From: a virus
Strand: one strand, 5' to 3'
Length of the DNA: 26,430 nucleotides
IMG/VR virus record: IMGVR_UViG_3300009073_000032
Location: 1-26,430 of that record
A model generated the notes under the pieces. It had not been told where the DNA came from. It did not search any database and saw nothing but the letters and a program-made list of their open reading frames with translations. The position numbers and the translations under genes were made by a program. Of the stretch, positions 6,728 through 16,330 are shown piece after piece (the first letter of the stretch is position 1; each line of letters begins with the position of its first letter).

Positions 6728-8263
6728 TTAAAATTGATTTTTGATTTGTCCACTTAAATAGTCCGCAAAAACTTCACCGCCTAGTGTATTGAAATGCAAG
6801 CCATCGGAAAGCATTTTGCCATTAGAACCATCATTTTCTAACTCGGCGATAATTCCCGATTCGCTTGTAGATTCAATAACTGTTACCCCCAATCGGTTGC
6901 ACATTGTTCTTATTAAATTTCCAATGTTGTAAATGGTTAGATAGGGTCTATTTGCTACTGCGGATTGTGTAGGCAAAGACCAAAATATTCTAACCTCTGG
7001 GTGATTATCTCTTAAATAATAAAGGGCTTTTCTAGTTGCGTTCGCTAAAGTTAAATGGTCTAAAGTGCTTACATCTTGGGCGTAGGCATCGCTGTAACTG
7101 CCCATTGCTGAAGCGTAATCGTTTGTACCCAGCACTATTATGATTATGTCAGGTTCATCTGTGGGGTGGTCTTGCTCCCATTTTTTAATAGAGTTCCAGA
7201 GACGATTGTCGTTGCTCCCATTTGTAATTGTAGTGGTAGATTCTACGGTAGAACTATTCCACGTAACTCGCTGCCCAGCTACTGCAAAATTTTTGAATGT
7301 TGCATTGCTGAATATACTTTCTAAGTTGTCTACATAAGCCGTTTCATTTGCTGTAATACTGTCCCCGAACAGAACAATACTTTTATCGAAGGTGTCTGAA
7401 GAAGAAATAGACACATCTTGATTTCCTGTCTGCGAAGTAAGAGTTAAAATATCGCCGTTGATACTTAATGTTTGGTCTGGGTCGCCTGAGCCGCTTAAAG
7501 CCGACAACTCTGCATCTAAATTAATCTTACGTACAACATCATTATCAGTATTGTAAGCGTCGTCGAACAAAAACTCTTGTAAAATGTTTGATGTTACTAC
7601 TGGCGTTCCCGATTGCGAACTGGTTTGATTTACAGTAATGCGAAAACTAGAGCCAACTCGTAAATAATTATTCCACGACTCGGTAATAGAGTTGTTGTCA
7701 TAAAAACCTTGTCCAATATTAAATATACCCATTTTCGAACCCAATGTTGTTTCGAAATCTGAAATATAAACCCTACCCCCGTGCGGAGGATTATTAGAAA
7801 CTCTGTAATCCATAGACATATTACCAACTTCATTACCTTGATTTACGTAAATCAAATTATTAGCGACAGGGTCGTCAGTCGAATCAATATCTAAATTTGG
7901 ATAAAGATTTGTTAGCCAAGCCAAAGCTCTGGCATCATTATGAAGCGAAGTTAAATCTAAGGTTTGGCTGTTTTGCAGTCCAACCCCTAAAGTAAACACG
8001 CTGTTTGACTCTGTTATTGAGTCAAGAAAATCGTTGCTATTATTTGAGCCAAAAACAACATCTACTAAACTTGTTCCATTCCAATATTGTAATGTTCCAG
8101 CTTTATTTACAAAGCCTCTGTATGAAGATGTTAAATTAATATTACCTACTTCTGCTGCCGTTTGCTCTTTATACATAGTACCTTCTGATACGTCTAAAAC
8201 AGTTTGACTACACCCGTAAATAGGTAAGAGCAAAAAAAACATTAATTTTACTAAGTTTTTCAT
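6728..8263 (-). CDS. Exported SGNH/GDSL hydrolase, probable polysaccharide esterase on the tail
   Basis: With the ATG at 8263 the protein has 511 residues. The C-terminal third is an SGNH hydrolase: block I LFGDSI (nucleophile Ser302), a block II Gly in VAGQRV, block III LGTND (Asn381) and block V DGLHFN (Asp487 and His490). All four landmark residues are present, so an active deacetylase/esterase is expected. The N-terminal two thirds contain beta-rich, fibre-like sequence, including DQTLSINGDILTLTS, a unit typical of tail fibre stalks. The N-terminus MKNLVKLMFFLLLPIYGCSQ is a signal peptide that could be a lipoprotein (PIYGC) or be cut after SQ. A longer frame starts at 8287, but that codon lies within the putative promoter at 8285-8292. 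It is first in the GC-rich block and likely removes acetyl groups from host glycans. Confidence 0.85.
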   Translation of the reverse strand: MKNLVKLMFFLLLPIYGCSQTVLDVSEGTMYKEQTAAEVGNINLTSSYRGFVNKAGTLQYWNGTSLVDVVFGSNNSNDFLDSITESNSVFTLGVGLQNSQTLDLTSLHNDARALAWLTNLYPNLDIDSTDDPVANNLIYVNQGNEVGNMSMDYRVSNNPPHGGRVYISDFETTLGSKMGIFNIGQGFYDNNSITESWNNYLRVGSSFRITVNQTSSQSGTPVVTSNILQEFLFDDAYNTDNDVVRKINLDAELSALSGSGDPDQTLSINGDILTLTSQTGNQDVSISSSDTFDKSIVLFGDSITANETAYVDNLESIFSNATFKNFAVAGQRVTWNSSTVESTTTITNGSNDNRLWNSIKKWEQDHPTDEPDIIIIVLGTNDYASAMGSYSDAYAQDVSTLDHLTLANATRKALYYLRDNHPEVRIFWSLPTQSAVANRPYLTIYNIGNLIRTMCNRLGVTVIESTSESGIIAELENDGSNGKMLSDGLHFNTLGGEVFADYLSGQIKNQF

Positions 8264-8284
8264 TTGATCGCAATTTAGATTCAA

Positions 8285-8337
8285 CAAATATAGTTGTATT
8301 ATTTTTAATAAAAAATTTTTTTAATTGATTTTTTTTT
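8285..8337 (-). promoter_or_regulatory. Promoter for the exported surface-protein genes
   Basis: On the minus strand TATATTTG (8292 to 8285) fits the Bacteroidota -7 element TAnnTTTG. Exactly 17 bases upstream is an A-tract/T-tract element: nine A, TC, AATT, seven A, six T (8337 down to 8310). The same element at the same distance precedes the portal promoter at 23606. The -7 box is 21 bases before the chosen start of the SGNH gene. No classical TTG -33 box is evident. The 92-base gap 8264-8355 otherwise holds only A/T-rich sequence. Confidence 0.6.
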
Positions 8338-8355
8338 CGTATAGAAAGTCATTTA

Positions 8356-8838
8356 TTAAAGTATCTGCATTTCATTTATTTTAAATACTTTTGAAGCATC
8401 TCCTATATCCGCGGGTATTAAAAAGTTATCATCTATAATTATACCTTTGAACCAATGTTTTTGATTAGCTCCATCAACCCAACCTTCTATTATATCTTTA
8501 TTTTCAAATTCATTTAAATCAACATTTCCATTTCCTTTTTTTACATCCCATTCATTATTATTTGTATCTTCAATTGTTACAAATAATTTAGCCTGTAAAG
8601 ATTCAACTTCTTCAATAGTATGATTATGTTGCTGTATAGCAAAATCTTTATAATAATCTATAAAGTCATCTAAATCTATTTTTAAAGTTTTATTATCATT
8701 TGGAACAAATATAGCTATATAAGCCTCTTCTTCGTTTCTTTGCAAATCATAAGATTCTAATTGTCCAATATTTTTTGCGTTTTCAACAAATTTATTGACC
8801 GCATTTACTACGTATTGTAATTTTTGTGATAATGTCAT
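8356..8838 (-). CDS. Unrecognised tail-region protein
   Basis: This 160-residue acidic protein matches no family I recognise. It opens with an amphipathic helix (MTLSQKLQYVVNAVNKFVEN) and has a central helical segment (IEEVESLQAKLFVTIEDTNN). The C-terminal half is beta-rich, with an acidic stretch (GNGNVDLNEFENKDIIEGW) and the segment DGANQKHWFKGIIIDDNFL. There is no signal peptide or membrane segment, unlike the genes that follow it. It lies six bases after the 696-residue tail protein and is the last gene before the promoter of the surface-protein block. It could be a tail-tip accessory protein, a fibre-attachment adaptor or a fibre chaperone; only position supports this. Confidence 0.65.
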   Translation of the reverse strand: MTLSQKLQYVVNAVNKFVENAKNIGQLESYDLQRNEEEAYIAIFVPNDNKTLKIDLDDFIDYYKDFAIQQHNHTIEEVESLQAKLFVTIEDTNNNEWDVKKGNGNVDLNEFENKDIIEGWVDGANQKHWFKGIIIDDNFLIPADIGDASKVFKINEMQIL

Positions 8839-8844
8839 AATAAT

Positions 8845-10935
8845 TTAAAATTTAATGAAGTTGGGGTTGCCTGCAAATAGAGCGGGAATTTCTACGTCTA
8901 GATCTCCAAAATCGTTTGTTTCTATTTCGTTTATAAGGTTACTGTAATTTTTATTTGTTTTAAGCATTGCAGCTATTAATTTGTTTAAGTTAGTGTTTTC
9001 AATATCTTCTAATTCAAATGGTCCGCTTTTAATGTATCCCTCTCCATTTATAAAAACGTATTCGCATGATAAAGCAATAGTTAGTTTTAGTATAGCATCT
9101 CTACTCATCTCTTCAAATTCAAATAAATCTCCCTCACTTACAATTGAAGATATTAAATGAACTGAGTTGTCAGTTATTATATTTTCAACTTCGTCTTGAA
9201 TAATCATAGATTTATTAGATAATGGTATTCTAATAAAATGATGTATATTGTATTTATAAAATATGTCTCTATTGTTATCGTTAAAATACTTTATAGCAAC
9301 TGTTCCTTCGTGAATATCATCTATTAATATGTTTTCACTTAAATAATGTTTTGTTTCAAATTGTTCGTCTTCAAACGTTATTAAAACATCATAAACGCCA
9401 TTTCCGTATATATTCCAAAATAAGGTGAAATCAAAAACGTTGTAATTTAATATTGTTTGAACAGACTTAACTATAATTGAAGTTGCTGATATTGGCTTAA
9501 AATTTACATCAAATATTACAGCTTGACTATTTACAGAGTCTAAAAAAACAGTTTCTTTTATTTTAAAAACCCCGTAATTTTTTAATTCAACAGTGTTGCC
9601 TACTTCAGCAAAACTAGGTAGACCGCCATTTAACTGGTATGATTCTTCAATATTTTCTTCTGAATCATAAATATTGCCTCCGTTGAAATAAACCGCTATG
9701 CTCTCAGATGTATAATATATCATTGTAGCGTCCATTCCTTTAAAAACACTTATATTATCAGTTAATTGATTAAGATCAATATTAAATTCTTGATTATCAT
9801 CTTTTCTTAGTTTAACATTAATATTTTCAAAAGAACTTTTCAATTGTATTTTTGTAGTATCGTTGTTTTGAAACAATGCTTCTTGACAATAATTTATATT
9901 GTAATGAAATTCATTATCAAAACTGTTTAAACTATTTTTAAATACGGTTAAATTATTAATATTCTGTTGCAATTTAAAACTTAAAGCATTAGCTTTAGAT
10001 ATGAATATAATTTCTTCTTTATCAGAAGAATACTCTGTAACGTTGAAAAATATACTTATTTGAGAGCCTAGAGAATTTCCGTTATAGTTATCTCTTATTC
10101 TTAAATGGTTTTGCCCTTTTGGTAAATTGTGAAAAGATGTACTTGTTTGCCAATTCACTCCATCTACAGAGTATTCGTGAGAAACAGTTGAAGATGTTAA
10201 CAATTTAATTTTAGCAGAGCTTCCTGATAAAGAAGAAGACGTATCAATTTTAAAATTATTCGATGTTAGCTTCGGTATGTATAAAAAACTTGTTCTAGGA
10301 TATTTAGTATACGCTTCAAAGTCTCCATTTGCATCTTTTCTACGCAACTCTATAAAATACTTAACATCTCTTAAAAGATCTCTACTGAATTGATTGCTAA
10401 GAGATAAGTCTTCAGAATCATTATTTATTTTTATATAGTTAAAATTTTTATCAGTGTTTAATTCTAAATTAAAATTAATTAACGGTTGAGTCAAAGAAGC
10501 TGTTATATTATCAGATGTTATATTTAATCTAGCATTAATAAGTATTGGACTATTTTCATTACTTATTACGTGTTGCGCATTTTCTGTTACAACATCTATA
10601 AATGTATAGCCCTCAGATTTAAAAGTTATTTCTAATATTCTTTCATTTCTTACTACATTAAATTTGCTATCTCCATTGTAATCATAATTAAATTTAGATT
10701 GATATAGAGAAGCAGCTAATTCACCTGTTATAATAGTATCAGCTTCGTTTTCACTATTTCCAGAAGAATTATTTATATAAATATAACCCTTAGCGTTACC
10801 TGGATTATAGTTAGATAAGTATCTTTCATAATAAGGCCCTAATTCTACGCCGCTAGATGATTTTAATCCAAATTTAATCAGGCTGCCTGATTCAAAATGT
10901 TGATCGAATGTTATTGTTATTTTTGAAAATGCCAT
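8845..10935 (-). CDS. Large tail-tip/baseplate-type protein of unknown family
   Basis: The 696-residue protein has no signal peptide, long beta-rich stretches and many Asn residues, typical of tail-tip or fibre proteins. Residues about 255-300 (EYSVDGVNWQTSTSFHNL, then HLRIRDNYNGNSLGS) read like a fibronectin III or Ig-like domain. The C-terminal 40 residues (NLNKLIAAMLKTNKNYSNLI onward) look helical and could form an assembly or attachment segment. Its place directly after the hub candidate, within the tail gene order, supports a structural role at the tail end, perhaps a central fibre or receptor-binding protein. It starts nine bases after the previous stop. I do not recognise the family by sequence. 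Confidence 0.7.
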   Translation of the reverse strand: MAFSKITITFDQHFESGSLIKFGLKSSSGVELGPYYERYLSNYNPGNAKGYIYINNSSGNSENEADTIITGELAASLYQSKFNYDYNGDSKFNVVRNERILEITFKSEGYTFIDVVTENAQHVISNENSPILINARLNITSDNITASLTQPLINFNLELNTDKNFNYIKINNDSEDLSLSNQFSRDLLRDVKYFIELRRKDANGDFEAYTKYPRTSFLYIPKLTSNNFKIDTSSSLSGSSAKIKLLTSSTVSHEYSVDGVNWQTSTSFHNLPKGQNHLRIRDNYNGNSLGSQISIFFNVTEYSSDKEEIIFISKANALSFKLQQNINNLTVFKNSLNSFDNEFHYNINYCQEALFQNNDTTKIQLKSSFENINVKLRKDDNQEFNIDLNQLTDNISVFKGMDATMIYYTSESIAVYFNGGNIYDSEENIEESYQLNGGLPSFAEVGNTVELKNYGVFKIKETVFLDSVNSQAVIFDVNFKPISATSIIVKSVQTILNYNVFDFTLFWNIYGNGVYDVLITFEDEQFETKHYLSENILIDDIHEGTVAIKYFNDNNRDIFYKYNIHHFIRIPLSNKSMIIQDEVENIITDNSVHLISSIVSEGDLFEFEEMSRDAILKLTIALSCEYVFINGEGYIKSGPFELEDIENTNLNKLIAAMLKTNKNYSNLINEIETNDFGDLDVEIPALFAGNPNFIKF

Positions 10936-10944
10936 TTGTATTCT

Positions 10945-13239
10945 TTAATTGTTATATGCTTCTATAAATTCAAACTCGCCGCTTTTTGGTTGAAATGATG
11001 TTAAATAGCCGCTTTGTTTTTTACCCTCTGGGTTTGAAAAACTAAATTTAAAATAATAATTTGGAACCATTACTAATTCATCGTTATATAACACTTGTGT
11101 TTTACCTAATATTAAATTAAGTAAATTTTTATCAACTTTATGATTAAAAGTTATTTTGTTTGGCTTAAACAATGGCGGACTCATTTTTTTAACAAGTATA
11201 GATTGATCTTCGGAAAATGATTCTGTGTCTTCTTTAAACCATGTTTTTAATGTTGAATTGCCATCTGAATCTGAATGAGATACATTTTTAGATAAATTAA
11301 TGAGTTCATTCATTCCAGCTCTTAATACCCAAGAGTGTCTAAAAAACATTCTTAATGGTGTAAATAAAAACGATTTGAATGTGCTTGAATAGCTTAAATT
11401 TTCAGGTTCAAATCTCAATCTATCTGCCCACTCTTTTTGCACATAAGTTCCAATATTATCAATATTTCTTTTTAGATCTAAAAACCAATTGTTATCATCT
11501 TGAGATGTATCTTCTTTTGGAAATAAATCTGCTGGAAGTTTTCTTATTAACTCACTACCTATATCATCTGCTCTTATTGATGAAACTTGTCTGTAAGTAT
11601 TTGAAACTTTATTTATAGGTGTTATTCTGCTAGTTTTTCTATTAGGCTCATCCAAACCAACAGCATCATCATATTCCCCTCCTTTAGAATATCCCATTTC
11701 AATAGTACTAAAATAATCTTCTTTTTTTATTTTGCTTTTATAATTGTATATTTCTTTATTTAACTCTACTACAGTTTCATTTTGATAAAAATATTTTAAA
11801 TCTTCAATAACTAATTTTTGAACTCCGTCTATTATTTCTATTCCAACTCCAATGTTAAAAACAGCTTTTAAAGAATCTATTATATCATCTAGAGAAGAAG
11901 TCATAGACTTATATAATTCGTAACTTGAATCAAAATTTCTTATCCAATAACCAGATATTATACCTATTAATCCATACTCGCCATCATTAATATAACCTAA
12001 CTCTTTTCTGCCAAATAATCTAGAATTAAAAGCATCTTTTCTACTTGTAATTATATTCATCAATCTATCTACAGCTTCATGTATAAATAGAAATTCATGA
12101 TTAGTGGTTTTTTCTTTTTTAGTTAATAGAGATACGTTTATATTCCAAGAGTTAACCCAAGCAAAAGTATGTGGATGAATATTTCTATTCCAACCAACCC
12201 CACTGACTGGACTAATAATATGTTTTAATCCTAAAATTAAACCTTCATTATAAGCTAAATCAGTTATTCTTATTGAGCCACTATGGCTCAAATTATTTAA
12301 GTCTAAATTAGTTATATTGACTTCATGTAAATCTGTTACACTAACAATTTCATATTCTAATTCATCAACAGGTCTAACTAATCTACATAATTGCAATATC
12401 AAACTTCTTCTATTAAATGATGAAGAGCTTTCGACTTTAAAATCAACGTCAACATTGTAAAATATATCTAATTTCAAATCTGTACTTTCAAAATCATTTG
12501 GATTTGTTGAGTCAACAAAAAACATTTTAGTAGCTTGATCTACATTTATATCCATAGCATCAGGAGAAGATATTCTACTACTTGTTTCTTTATCTGTTTT
12601 CATTATTGGAAAACTATAATTGAAAACTCCATTCACTCCATTTGAATTTCCTATTAAATCTATTTTCTGCTTACCTCCATCCAATTCAATATAATCTGAG
12701 TTTAAATCATCTGGGTCTGTTATAGGCGATAATATATTGTCTTCGTATAATTCTATTCCATCTAATTCCGTACTATTTGTTTTAAGCTTTTCTAAAAGAA
12801 CATCATCAATTGAATACTCTCTTTCAAAATCAAATTCATCTGATTTTCTAGAGTCAATAATATTTTCAAGTTTATTAGAATTAAATTTAACTGATAAATT
12901 ATGATTGACTTCTGACTTAGTAGTGTAATCAACATATCCAACATAAACTAGAGCCCATTTAATAACCCCCCCAACTTCAGTCAATTCGTATTTTTTAAGC
13001 TCCATATTAGAGTTAATTCCTAAAGCTTCAAAATCAGCTTGAATATATTCTTTAGCTTCTTTATGAAAAGTTAAATCTCCTGTAAATTCAATTAATATAC
13101 CATGATAATCTTCATGCCTAACAAAATTAAGATCATCGTTATTCCATCCTGAAGGCTCTTTTATTTTAAGCTCAGGTTGAACGGCAGATTTAAGTCTAAA
13201 TCTTACGTGGTTTGATTTATCTACTCTTATATCGTACAT
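10945..13239 (-). CDS. Probable tail hub/baseplate protein
   Basis: From the ATG at 13239 the protein has 764 residues; an in-frame ATG at 13281 would add 14 residues but lies inside the tape measure gene. The chosen start is one base after that gene's TAG stop, a coupled arrangement. It comes straight after the tape measure gene, where distal tail and hub proteins are encoded. A segment around residues 455-510 (SSLDDIIDSLKAVFNIGVGI, then QKLVIEDLKYFYQN) has the look of hub proteins of Bacteroidota phages that begin with a strand-helix pattern and an iE..kyfy motif. I see no lysozyme or peptidase motif. The assignment is mainly by position with weak sequence resemblance. Confidence 0.65.
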   Translation of the reverse strand: MYDIRVDKSNHVRFRLKSAVQPELKIKEPSGWNNDDLNFVRHEDYHGILIEFTGDLTFHKEAKEYIQADFEALGINSNMELKKYELTEVGGVIKWALVYVGYVDYTTKSEVNHNLSVKFNSNKLENIIDSRKSDEFDFEREYSIDDVLLEKLKTNSTELDGIELYEDNILSPITDPDDLNSDYIELDGGKQKIDLIGNSNGVNGVFNYSFPIMKTDKETSSRISSPDAMDINVDQATKMFFVDSTNPNDFESTDLKLDIFYNVDVDFKVESSSSFNRRSLILQLCRLVRPVDELEYEIVSVTDLHEVNITNLDLNNLSHSGSIRITDLAYNEGLILGLKHIISPVSGVGWNRNIHPHTFAWVNSWNINVSLLTKKEKTTNHEFLFIHEAVDRLMNIITSRKDAFNSRLFGRKELGYINDGEYGLIGIISGYWIRNFDSSYELYKSMTSSLDDIIDSLKAVFNIGVGIEIIDGVQKLVIEDLKYFYQNETVVELNKEIYNYKSKIKKEDYFSTIEMGYSKGGEYDDAVGLDEPNRKTSRITPINKVSNTYRQVSSIRADDIGSELIRKLPADLFPKEDTSQDDNNWFLDLKRNIDNIGTYVQKEWADRLRFEPENLSYSSTFKSFLFTPLRMFFRHSWVLRAGMNELINLSKNVSHSDSDGNSTLKTWFKEDTESFSEDQSILVKKMSPPLFKPNKITFNHKVDKNLLNLILGKTQVLYNDELVMVPNYYFKFSFSNPEGKKQSGYLTSFQPKSGEFEFIEAYNN

Positions 13240-13240
13240 A

Positions 13241-16200
13241 CTAATTTGACCATCTTGAAATAGAAGACTTATAGTTATCATTACTAGAAGTTTCTAAATT
13301 TATATTATTAATATTTTTAGCTTTTTTAAATCCATCTGAAACAGCTTTTGTAACATCTTTTAAAAGTTTACCTTCTTCTCTAGACGCGTAAGCTCTAATG
13401 TTTTTAATTTTAAACAATTCAGATTTAGAACTCATTTCATCGTAGTTTTTATAGACTGTATCTCCTTTCTTTAAATCAACTACAGCGTTCTTTTTATCAG
13501 TAGATAATATTCTACCATTTCTTTCTACGTACTCTTTGAATGCTCCATCGTTAATCATAGCTTTTTGATTTTCAGATAAATTTTCAACTCCATCTTTATA
13601 CTGAGGTATTGGTTGAGCTATAACAGTTGCAGCCTGCGCCGCTCCTAAAGCCGCTACAACTCCAGACATAATTCCAGCTGTTATACCATAATCATCTTTT
13701 GGAAAATCAGCCCATATTCCTATTATAGCTCTAGCGGTAGATATTGCTATATCAGCTAAAGCAAATTTCTTTCTAGCTTTAGCTTGCTTTTGTTCTTGAT
13801 CTAGTCTTTTTTTATCTAATTGTTTTAGCCTCTCTTCTTTGTTTCTTTCTAAAGTAGCTTGTTGCTCATCATCTCCTTCAGCTAAAGCTATTAACCTATC
13901 GTATTTTTCTTCTTCAGCGGCAATTTCAGCATCTATGTATTCTAATTTTCTTTCAAAAACAGAATCAACTAGTTCACCTATTGAAGAGGTAAAAGCTTGA
14001 GCTAAATCCATAGATTCATCAAATACTTTATCCCAATCAGCTGTGTCTAACGTAGCTTTAATTTGCATTGAAGCTTCAAGAGAATTTACTTCTCTTTTAA
14101 GCTTAGATATGTATTCTGAATTTTCTTCACCTGATTTTTCAAGTATTTTAATTTCTTCTTTTAATATTCTAATTTTAACTTGTATAACAGAATTAGCTGC
14201 TTCTATAGCTATTCTAGCTGACTCTTTATCTAAACGCTCTTTATCTGCAGCTGTTTTCTTTGAGGCATTAAAAACTTTTTTAGCGGCTATTAATTGTTTA
14301 GAAAATTTATCTTTAACAATATCTTCTCTTGACTGACTAGTTGTATTAAAAGTAATTTCTTTTGACTGCTTAGCAAATTTATTGTTTAATTTTAATAAGT
14401 CATCTAAAAGCCTTGTAGCTTCAAATTTTATATGAGCATTTTTTTCATCTTCTAATTCTTTTTGCCTAGCAATAAATTTTTCTCTAGTTAGGTTTCCTTT
14501 AGATACAGAATTTTCTAATGATTTTAACTCTTTAGCTAAACTATCTTCTACATCTTTCTTTTGAATTTCAAACTCATTTTTTCTAATAAAAGTTTCTAAT
14601 CTTGCAGATTCTTTTATTGCAGATAATCTTTTTCTTAAATCAATAGTTTCATCTCCAACAATATCTTTATTAGCGTTTAATGATATGGCAGCAATTTCAT
14701 TTGCAGTCTTTATTGTAAAGTCTTTTATAGCTCTAAGATTTCTTTGAGTTTTAGTTACAGTTTCGTCGTCTATGAATTGAACGTCAGACTCTTCTACAAG
14801 TTTTCTATAAATATTGTATTCGGCAGTTGCTTTTGATAATTGATTTTGAGCTGATTTTAATTCTTTATCTTCCCCTAAGAAAAATGAAGCTCCAGGTTTA
14901 GTTTTACTTAATTCTTCTTTTTTAGCTTCAAATTTGTCAACTAAATCATCATACTTAGCTCTAGCTGTAACAAAATTTTTGTATTTTTCATCTAATTGTT
15001 TAGCAGCATTTTTCTTTGATATTTCTTCAGCTTCTTTATCTTTTCTTATTCTTATAGCTAGTATTTCATCTAAACTATCTTTAATTAATTTTATTTCTTC
15101 ACCTGTAGCTGTTTTTAATCTAGCTTCAAGATTTTTTTTCCTTATATCTAAAGCTTTATTTTGTTCATTTCCATTTGTAGTTAATTCAACAAAATTAGCT
15201 GCTGATTTTTTTAAACTTTCTTTAAATTCTTTTTCATCAGCTATTATTTTTATTCTCAATTCTTGCTCTCCAGTAGCAAATATTCTAGCCCAACCATCAA
15301 TAGTCTCATTTAGCAATTCTAAAAACCCTCCTAATACTTTTTTAATTACACTATCTCCTTCAGATATGTTTTTAATGAAAGTTTGCCAGCTAGCAGTTAA
15401 TCTATTTTGTTTAGACACTAAAGTTTCTATTCTATCGGCATTTTCAATACCGTAAGCTCTTTCAACAGCTTTAGCAAAATTAGGTAAAACTTCAGCTGAT
15501 AAGACTTCACCTTTTTTAAGCATTTTATCTAATACTGGAATCGTTACCCCCATTGATGCAGCCATTATACCCATTGCTCCTGGTAGTCTTTCGCCTAATT
15601 GTCTTCTTAATTCTTCAGTAGAAACTTTTCCTTTAGAAAGCATCTGCTCTAGCGCTAAATACACACTAGCTAACTCATCAGTTTTTAAACCTAATGTAGC
15701 AGCAGCTTTAGTCATTGATTCAAATATATTTTCAGTATCTCTAAGCGATAAACCAGATTCTTTAGCAGCCGCTAAAAACCTACTCCATCTTAAAGTTGTT
15801 GAAACTAATTCCACTCCATAATCTTGAGTTATTTTTAAAAGAAATCTTTGTGAATTTTCATAGTCAAAAGATGTTTTAGTTATTTTTTCAAGTGTAAAAC
15901 TAAGCGAATCAAATGTCTTAATATTTTTAAAAACATTAAGAGCTAAAAATCCTAAATTAGTAACTAAAGATAATAAGCCTCCAGCCTTAAGTAAACCCCT
16001 TATACTTAAATCTAATTTTTTATTACTATTTGCGCTAGCATTGGTTGCAGCTACATTTTTTAATTTAGCACTTGAATTTCTTTTTGTAGCGCTTGTGGAT
16101 GCAGTTTGAGTTGCAACTAAAGATTTATAATTTGCCGACAAATAATTTATTCTATTGCCCAATAATGCTATTGTAGATTTTAAATTTTTTACATTAGCCT

Positions 16201-16330
16201 CTAAAGCTGCAAAATTAGCCTTGTTAGCCTTATTCATATTTGAAGATGCAGACTTAATTGCATTTATTTGAATAACTAAAGCTTTTACTTGAGCTATGGC
16301 GTCTTTAGCATTTATTTTTAATTTACCCAT
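13241..16330 (-). CDS. Tail tape measure protein
   Basis: The 1029-residue protein contains a clear tape measure domain at about residues 135-325. Its core is LALEQMLSKGKVSTEELRRQ followed by LGERLPGAMGIMAASMGVT (roughly 225-263), the hallmark of the TIGR02675/TMP_3 family. The N-terminus and the stretch from about 350 to 860 are long Lys/Glu-rich coiled coils. A hydrophobic segment around 870-915 (IAISTARAIIGIWADF, then ITAGIMSGVVAALGAAQAA) probably inserts into the host membrane during DNA ejection. At about 1.5 angstrom per residue the length suggests a tail near 150 nm. The start overlaps the previous stop as TAATG at 16330. No sheath gene is present, so the tail should be non-contractile. 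Confidence 0.93.
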   Translation of the reverse strand: MGKLKINAKDAIAQVKALVIQINAIKSASSNMNKANKANFAALEANVKNLKSTIALLGNRINYLSANYKSLVATQTASTSATKRNSSAKLKNVAATNASANSNKKLDLSIRGLLKAGGLLSLVTNLGFLALNVFKNIKTFDSLSFTLEKITKTSFDYENSQRFLLKITQDYGVELVSTTLRWSRFLAAAKESGLSLRDTENIFESMTKAAATLGLKTDELASVYLALEQMLSKGKVSTEELRRQLGERLPGAMGIMAASMGVTIPVLDKMLKKGEVLSAEVLPNFAKAVERAYGIENADRIETLVSKQNRLTASWQTFIKNISEGDSVIKKVLGGFLELLNETIDGWARIFATGEQELRIKIIADEKEFKESLKKSAANFVELTTNGNEQNKALDIRKKNLEARLKTATGEEIKLIKDSLDEILAIRIRKDKEAEEISKKNAAKQLDEKYKNFVTARAKYDDLVDKFEAKKEELSKTKPGASFFLGEDKELKSAQNQLSKATAEYNIYRKLVEESDVQFIDDETVTKTQRNLRAIKDFTIKTANEIAAISLNANKDIVGDETIDLRKRLSAIKESARLETFIRKNEFEIQKKDVEDSLAKELKSLENSVSKGNLTREKFIARQKELEDEKNAHIKFEATRLLDDLLKLNNKFAKQSKEITFNTTSQSREDIVKDKFSKQLIAAKKVFNASKKTAADKERLDKESARIAIEAANSVIQVKIRILKEEIKILEKSGEENSEYISKLKREVNSLEASMQIKATLDTADWDKVFDESMDLAQAFTSSIGELVDSVFERKLEYIDAEIAAEEEKYDRLIALAEGDDEQQATLERNKEERLKQLDKKRLDQEQKQAKARKKFALADIAISTARAIIGIWADFPKDDYGITAGIMSGVVAALGAAQAATVIAQPIPQYKDGVENLSENQKAMINDGAFKEYVERNGRILSTDKKNAVVDLKKGDTVYKNYDEMSSKSELFKIKNIRAYASREEGKLLKDVTKAVSDGFKKAKNINNINLETSSNDNYKSSISRWSN

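Noticed and set aside
8264-8287. Longer start for the SGNH gene at 8287
   Set aside because: The extra eight residues would precede a clear signal peptide, and the codon lies inside the promoter box.
8300-8330. A/T palindrome after the 160-residue gene as a terminator
   Set aside because: The stem is only A and T and is better explained as part of the promoter element shared with the portal promoter.
13240-13281. Longer start for the hub gene at 13281
   Set aside because: It would overlap the tape measure gene by 41 bases, while the ATG at 13239 lies one base past that gene's stop.
14934-15455. 173-codon plus-strand frame inside the tape measure gene
   Set aside because: It is antisense to a Lys/Glu-rich coiled coil, which automatically gives Phe/Leu/Ser-rich open frames.
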